A stretch of DNA of 64,000 bases from JBGRQA01 sp041725895 (GTDB lineage Bacteria; Bacteroidota; Bacteroidia; Bacteroidales; Marinifilaceae), in the NCBI GenBank assembly GCA_041725895.1, contig JBGRQA010000030.1:1-64000 (forward strand), given 5' to 3'. Shown here one piece after another: positions 60,463 to 64,000 of the stretch (the stretch's first letter is position 1; each line of letters begins with the position of its first letter). A program made the position numbers and the translations under genes. The notes beneath the pieces were generated by a model. That model did not search any database and was not told the origin of the DNA. It worked only from the letters and a program-made list of their open reading frames with translations.

Positions 60463-62079
60463 ATGAAACCAAATAAGAAGCAGATGAAGTTGATCAATTG
60501 GATCCTTGCCTTTCTATGGGTGATTGTATTTGTATTGTTGATAGCACAACCGGAATGGATTGTATCCAGACTGGATGAGCGATCGCATCGGGAATATTTT
60601 GAGAGAGCAGCCAAAGAGTTGAACCTTCCCGTGAAGCGGGCTCGCAGATTACTGCCCGGAGTTGAAAAGCCCCAGATGGCAGAGTTGGTTAAAAGGATAC
60701 GTGAGTATCGGCAAGACAAAAACAAAACCATCCGTTTTGTCCTGTTTGGATTTATTTCCTCTTTGATTGGGTTGGGGTTCGTATTGAACCGGGCTTACAG
60801 CTTGAAACGAAAACATCATCAGGCTTTGGCTCAGCAGCATGAATTGATTACAGAGCAGCGAAACCAGTTGTTCCAGGCAGTGGAGGAATTGCAGCGTTCA
60901 AAGAATCAGATCAGGCAGTCGGAGCAATTTCTGCGGGAAGTAATGGATAGTGCCTACGATGCAACACTGTTGTTTGCCGTGGATGGAAGAGTTTTGGATG
61001 TGAGCCGGAAGACGGCCCGGTTGTTTAGAACGGATAGTGAGGCTGCTTTTGAGTCCCTTTCTTTCGTGGATTTCATTCCCGGTTGTGAGGCTGATGAAGA
61101 GGCTGATCAAACTTTTGAAAATGTATTGAATGGAGAGGTGGTCTTTTTTGAGTGTGAGGTGAAACGCCCCGATGGGACTACTTTCGATGCAGAAATTTAC
61201 ATGAAAAGAATTGATCATGCAGGAGCGGAGTTGGTTCTGGTAAACATGCGGGATGTATCCATACGAAAAATTATGGAGGATGAGCTTCGTTCTTCCAGGA
61301 AGCAGCTCCAGGAGGCCAACCTGGCCAAGGACAAGTTGTTCTCCATTATCGCCCATGATTTAAAGAACCCTTTCCATAGTATAATGGCTTTCTCTGAGGT
61401 GCTAATGAAATTCGGCCCCCGTTACTCCGCCGAAAAGGTGGCTCGTTTCCATGAGAACATTTACAATTCATCCCGACAAACCTATGGACTTCTGGAGAAT
61501 CTATTGGATTGGTCTCGGACTCAAATGGGACGGATTCATTGTCAGCCCCGAAAAGTCAACCTGATGGATACGGCCGAGGAGATTCTTATGCTCTATGCAG
61601 ATCAGGCGGAGAAGAAGCAGGTTCGCCTTTTAAATACGATCGATCCTCACCATTGTGCTATGGTAGATCCGGATATGTTGCGGACTATCCTGCGAAACCT
61701 GGTGGGAAATGCGGTAAAGTATACCGAAGATGGTCAGATTGAGCTGGAGAGCCGTTTGAATCAGGAAATGATTGAACTCATTGTCCGGGACAATGGTGTT
61801 GGAATGCCAGTTGAAAAAGTATCCCGCTTGTTCCAGGTGAAGGAACAGGTTTCTACCCAGGGAACCCGCAATGAGCCGGGTACCGGTTTGGGCTTGTTAC
61901 TCTCCCGGGAGTTTGCTCTAAAGAACGGAGGTGATATTTCCGTGACAAGTTCGCCCGGAAAAGGTTGTGAATTTGTCCTTACCATGCAGAGTGCAGCAGG
62001 AGTGGAGGTATTGTGCGAACGGAAACGGATTTCTTCCAACAGAAACCTTACTGTACAGAGTACATTGCATGCCGGCTAA
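60463..62079 (+). CDS. PAS-domain sensor histidine kinase
   Basis: A 538-residue kinase. Two membrane helices (about 9-27 and 86-107) enclose a small periplasmic domain of about 58 residues (QPEWIVSRLDERSHREYFER). A coiled coil follows, then a PAS domain (about 148-275: FLREVMDSAYDATLLFAVDGRVLDVSR). The dimerisation helix has the phospho-acceptor His298 (FSIIAHDLKNPFHSI), and the ATPase has N box ILRNLVGNAVKYT, G1 DNGVGM and G2 GTGLGLLLSREF. No receiver is fused. The divergent LytTR regulator is a possible partner. AGGAGGATG precedes the ATG. Confidence 0.92.
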   Translation: MKPNKKQMKLINWILAFLWVIVFVLLIAQPEWIVSRLDERSHREYFERAAKELNLPVKRARRLLPGVEKPQMAELVKRIREYRQDKNKTIRFVLFGFISSLIGLGFVLNRAYSLKRKHHQALAQQHELITEQRNQLFQAVEELQRSKNQIRQSEQFLREVMDSAYDATLLFAVDGRVLDVSRKTARLFRTDSEAAFESLSFVDFIPGCEADEEADQTFENVLNGEVVFFECEVKRPDGTTFDAEIYMKRIDHAGAELVLVNMRDVSIRKIMEDELRSSRKQLQEANLAKDKLFSIIAHDLKNPFHSIMAFSEVLMKFGPRYSAEKVARFHENIYNSSRQTYGLLENLLDWSRTQMGRIHCQPRKVNLMDTAEEILMLYADQAEKKQVRLLNTIDPHHCAMVDPDMLRTILRNLVGNAVKYTEDGQIELESRLNQEMIELIVRDNGVGMPVEKVSRLFQVKEQVSTQGTRNEPGTGLGLLLSREFALKNGGDISVTSSPGKGCEFVLTMQSAAGVEVLCERKRISSNRNLTVQSTLHAG

Positions 62080-62135
62080 CAGAGGCTGTTGTTTTCCCAA
62101 ATTCTCTCTTGACATTTGTATAGAAAAAACGTAAC

Positions 62136-62186
62136 TTGCTTAAGCTTTGCAGCCAAAGGGTGCTTTTATTTGCAAAGCTTAAGCAA
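62136..62186. other. Perfect 16-bp inverted repeat after the histidine kinase
   Basis: TTGCTTAAGCTTTGCA (62136-62151) is perfectly complementary to 62171-62186 (TGCAAAGCTTAAGCAA), separated by 19 bases. There is no T tract, so it is not a standard terminator. It could be a strong RNA hairpin, an operator or a recombination site. Confidence 0.75.
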
Positions 62187-62669
62187 CCTTTCCCATTTTA
62201 TTTTTACAGGTAGAAGACTGCAGATTTTTCTTGAATCCGGGGGTGTTCAATACAATGTTTTACTGTATTGAAGGTAAGGCTGCCTTCTGCTCAATTTCCC
62301 AACTATTTTTTTCCTCTTTTTTGTTTCCGTTTTACTTCATAGAACGAGATTTCGACAAAACTTCGGTTTGTTGATTCTCTTTTTTTAATCTCGTATTGTT
62401 ACTGTTTGTATTTCAGAATGTAATTGTGTGAATCGGCTCAAGGCCCTGCTATTACTGCCAATTTCAACCCTTGTTAAAGCCTGTTTGTCGGATTATCATA
62501 AATAATGAACCTCCGTTTTTCTCCGACGAAATCGATTTGGCCGGGTTGTGGAGCTGTCCTGCCTTTTGATCGAACAACGGTCTGCAACTGGTCTATTCTT
62601 TTTGCTTCCCCATTCTGCATCCAGTAACCTTGAGGAATCAATCAAAATACTAACCAAAAAAGTTAATTT
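62187..62669. other. Intergenic region upstream of the SusC gene
   Basis: About 480 bases with no gene. A minus-strand frame at 62496-62735 lacks family character and overlaps the signal peptide of the SusC gene. No exact promoter was found. Confidence 0.4.
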
Positions 62670-64000
62670 ATGAATCGAATTTCGTTCATGCTGACTTTCC
62701 TGTTGCTCATAGGATCGTTGGTAGTAAATGCGCAAGGCAAACAGGTTTCCGGTACGGTAACCAGTTCGGAGGACGGACTGGGGATTCCCGGGGTATCTGT
62801 TGTTGTGAAGGGAACTTCCATCGGAACATCTACCGATATTGATGGAAACTACACAATTGTACTGCCGGAAGAGGGCAAAGTCCTTGTATATTCTTTTGTT
62901 GGGATGACTTCACAGGAGATCGAAGTTAAGTCGTCTACAGTTAATGTTGTGATGAATCCGGAAGCCATCGGTGTTGATGAAGTTATGGTGGTTGCCTATG
63001 GGGTGACCAAGAAAGCTTCCTTTACCGGATCGGCTTCGGTAGTTGATTCCGAGAAACTGGAGGATGTTCCGGTGGCATCGGTTGAGAAATTGTTGCAGGG
63101 AACTTCTCCCGGAGTTGTGGTACAAAGTTCTTCGGGACAGCCGGGAGCTTCTACTACAGTTCGTATTCGAGGAGTGGGCTCTATCACTGCTTCCAGTTCT
63201 CCTTTGTATGTAATCGACGGGGTGGCCGTGAATACAGGAGACTACAGTTCTATTGCTCCCAGTGCAGATGTGCTGGCTACCCTGAACCCCGATGACATTG
63301 CTTCTATGACTATTCTGAAAGATGCCTCTGCTGCTGCCTTGTATGGAGCCCGTGCGGCCAATGGTGTAGTTGTAATTACCACCAAAAAAGGAAAAGCCAA
63401 CGAAGCACGCATCAATTTTAAGGCTCAGTGGGGCTTGTCCAAATTACCTTCCGGCGGTTACGATTTGATGTCGTCTGATCAGCATTACAAAACCTGGTTC
63501 AATAGCTACTACAATCAGAACCTGAAGGCAGGTATGGGAGCAGCTGCTGCGGCCGAAGCGGCCAATGCCAGTGCACAAACTGCAATTGCTTATAACCCTT
63601 ACAATGTAGCCAATCCTTTGGATGCCAACGGGAATTTGGTAGATGGTGCTAAGTTGGTGGTAGATACCGACTGGATTGATGAGGTGTATCGAACCGGGAA
63701 ATCCCAGGAATACAACCTGAGTGCAAGCGGTGGAACTGAGAAATCGAAGTATTTCCTTTCCGGGGCTTACTATAGCAACGAGGGGATTATGACCGGGTCG
63801 GATCTGGAGCGTTTCAATGCTCGTATCAACCTGTCCAGCGAATTGAGAGATTTCCTTACCGTAGGTATGGAAACAGGTCTTTCCCATACCATTCAGAACT
63901 CTGTGCCTGATGAGGGAGCCGGGGCAAGTCCAATGCGTATGTCATTGCTTTTCCCCAACGGAGTTCCTATGTATTTACAGGATCAAAACGGCAATTACAT
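62670..64000 (+). CDS. SusC/RagA-family TonB-dependent receptor (start only)
   Basis: The reading frame from ATG 62670 stays open to the window end, giving 443 residues so far of a protein usually about 1000 long. It has a signal peptide (MNRISFMLTFLLLIGSLVVNAQ), a carboxypeptidase-like regulatory domain (GKQVSGTV, GVSVVVKGTSIGTSTDIDGNY), a TonB-box/linker region (VDEVMVVAYG) and a plug domain (VRIRGVGSITASSSPLYVIDGV, LKDASAAALYGARAANGVVVITTKKGK). It imports an oligosaccharide or other large nutrient with a SusD partner expected downstream, beyond the window. Confidence 0.95.
   Translation, partial: MNRISFMLTFLLLIGSLVVNAQGKQVSGTVTSSEDGLGIPGVSVVVKGTSIGTSTDIDGNYTIVLPEEGKVLVYSFVGMTSQEIEVKSSTVNVVMNPEAIGVDEVMVVAYGVTKKASFTGSASVVDSEKLEDVPVASVEKLLQGTSPGVVVQSSSGQPGASTTVRIRGVGSITASSSPLYVIDGVAVNTGDYSSIAPSADVLATLNPDDIASMTILKDASAAALYGARAANGVVVITTKKGKANEARINFKAQWGLSKLPSGGYDLMSSDQHYKTWFNSYYNQNLKAGMGAAAAAEAANASAQTAIAYNPYNVANPLDANGNLVDGAKLVVDTDWIDEVYRTGKSQEYNLSASGGTEKSKYFLSGAYYSNEGIMTGSDLERFNARINLSSELRDFLTVGMETGLSHTIQNSVPDEGAGASPMRMSLLFPNGVPMYLQDQNGNY

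Noticed and set aside
62496..62735. Minus-strand frame before the SusC gene
   Set aside because: It overlaps the signal-peptide coding region of a clear SusC gene.

Overview
The window looks like the chromosome of an anaerobic, fermentative member of the Bacteroidota, most likely Bacteroidales/Marinilabiliales. The signs are a SusC/RagA TonB-dependent receptor, PF07396-type porins, an HU-HIG DNA-binding protein, an S46 dipeptidyl-peptidase, a LytTR regulator, a 1421-residue RpoC, and promoters of the Bacteroidetes type (a TTG or TTTG box, about 19-20 bases, then TAnnTTTG). No phage, IS element or CRISPR array was seen.

Layout. 1-12.8 kb: tRNA-Gly, tRNA-Thr, tuf, tRNA-Trp, secE, nusG, rplKAJL, rpoB, rpoC, ending in a strong terminator. 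12.9-15.9 kb: a DUF3467 protein, a GC-rich tandem repeat, CstA, and a GxxExxY gene lying between two copies of an intergenic sequence in inverted orientation. 16-20 kb: etfB, etfA and an acyl-CoA dehydrogenase; the EtfB resembles the electron-bifurcating type. 20.3-35.1 kb: porins and a complete glycerol / glycerol-3-phosphate / glycerophosphodiester locus (padR, a divergent glpK paralogue, a 55-residue protein, glpD, glpT, glpQ, porin, a canonical glpK, glpF) followed by a TorF-like barrel. 35.4-44.2 kb: a tandem repeat, HU-HIG protein, two hypotheticals, the DUF2520-kdsC-ubiA-maf block, a DPP11-like peptidase and a universal stress protein. 44.5-52.9 kb: a ten-gene [FeFe]-hydrogenase locus. 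Six sensory/regulatory-looking genes (DRTGG, RsbW-like ATPase, HydS-like hydrogenase, DRTGG, PHP, HATPase) come first, followed by a small ferredoxin and hydB, hydA, hydC. 53.2-58.4 kb: tandem membrane-anchored paralogues, a small membrane protein, CorA and an ABC exporter. 58.4-64 kb: a tandem repeat, a candidate small RNA, a LytTR response regulator, a PAS histidine kinase and the start of a SusC gene that runs off the end.

How the parts work together. The glycerol locus gives a full route: outer-membrane porin, lipoprotein GlpQ, GlpT and GlpF uptake, GlpK, then GlpD. Three intergenic regions in it share the octamer GCTATGTA, a plausible operator for the PadR protein encoded in the same locus. 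HydABC would reoxidise NADH and ferredoxin together as H2, and the EtfAB/acyl-CoA dehydrogenase set may be a second flavin-based bifurcating system.

The points most worth a second look are: the hydrogenase sensory cassette, whose HydS-like protein keeps the H-cluster cysteines but has Phe where the proton-relay Cys should be; the GlpK paralogue with substituted nucleotide-loop positions; the shared putative PadR operator; three unrelated 21-24 bp tandem arrays, each between convergent genes; and the GxxExxY cassette. All calls come from reading the sequence; no database search was run.
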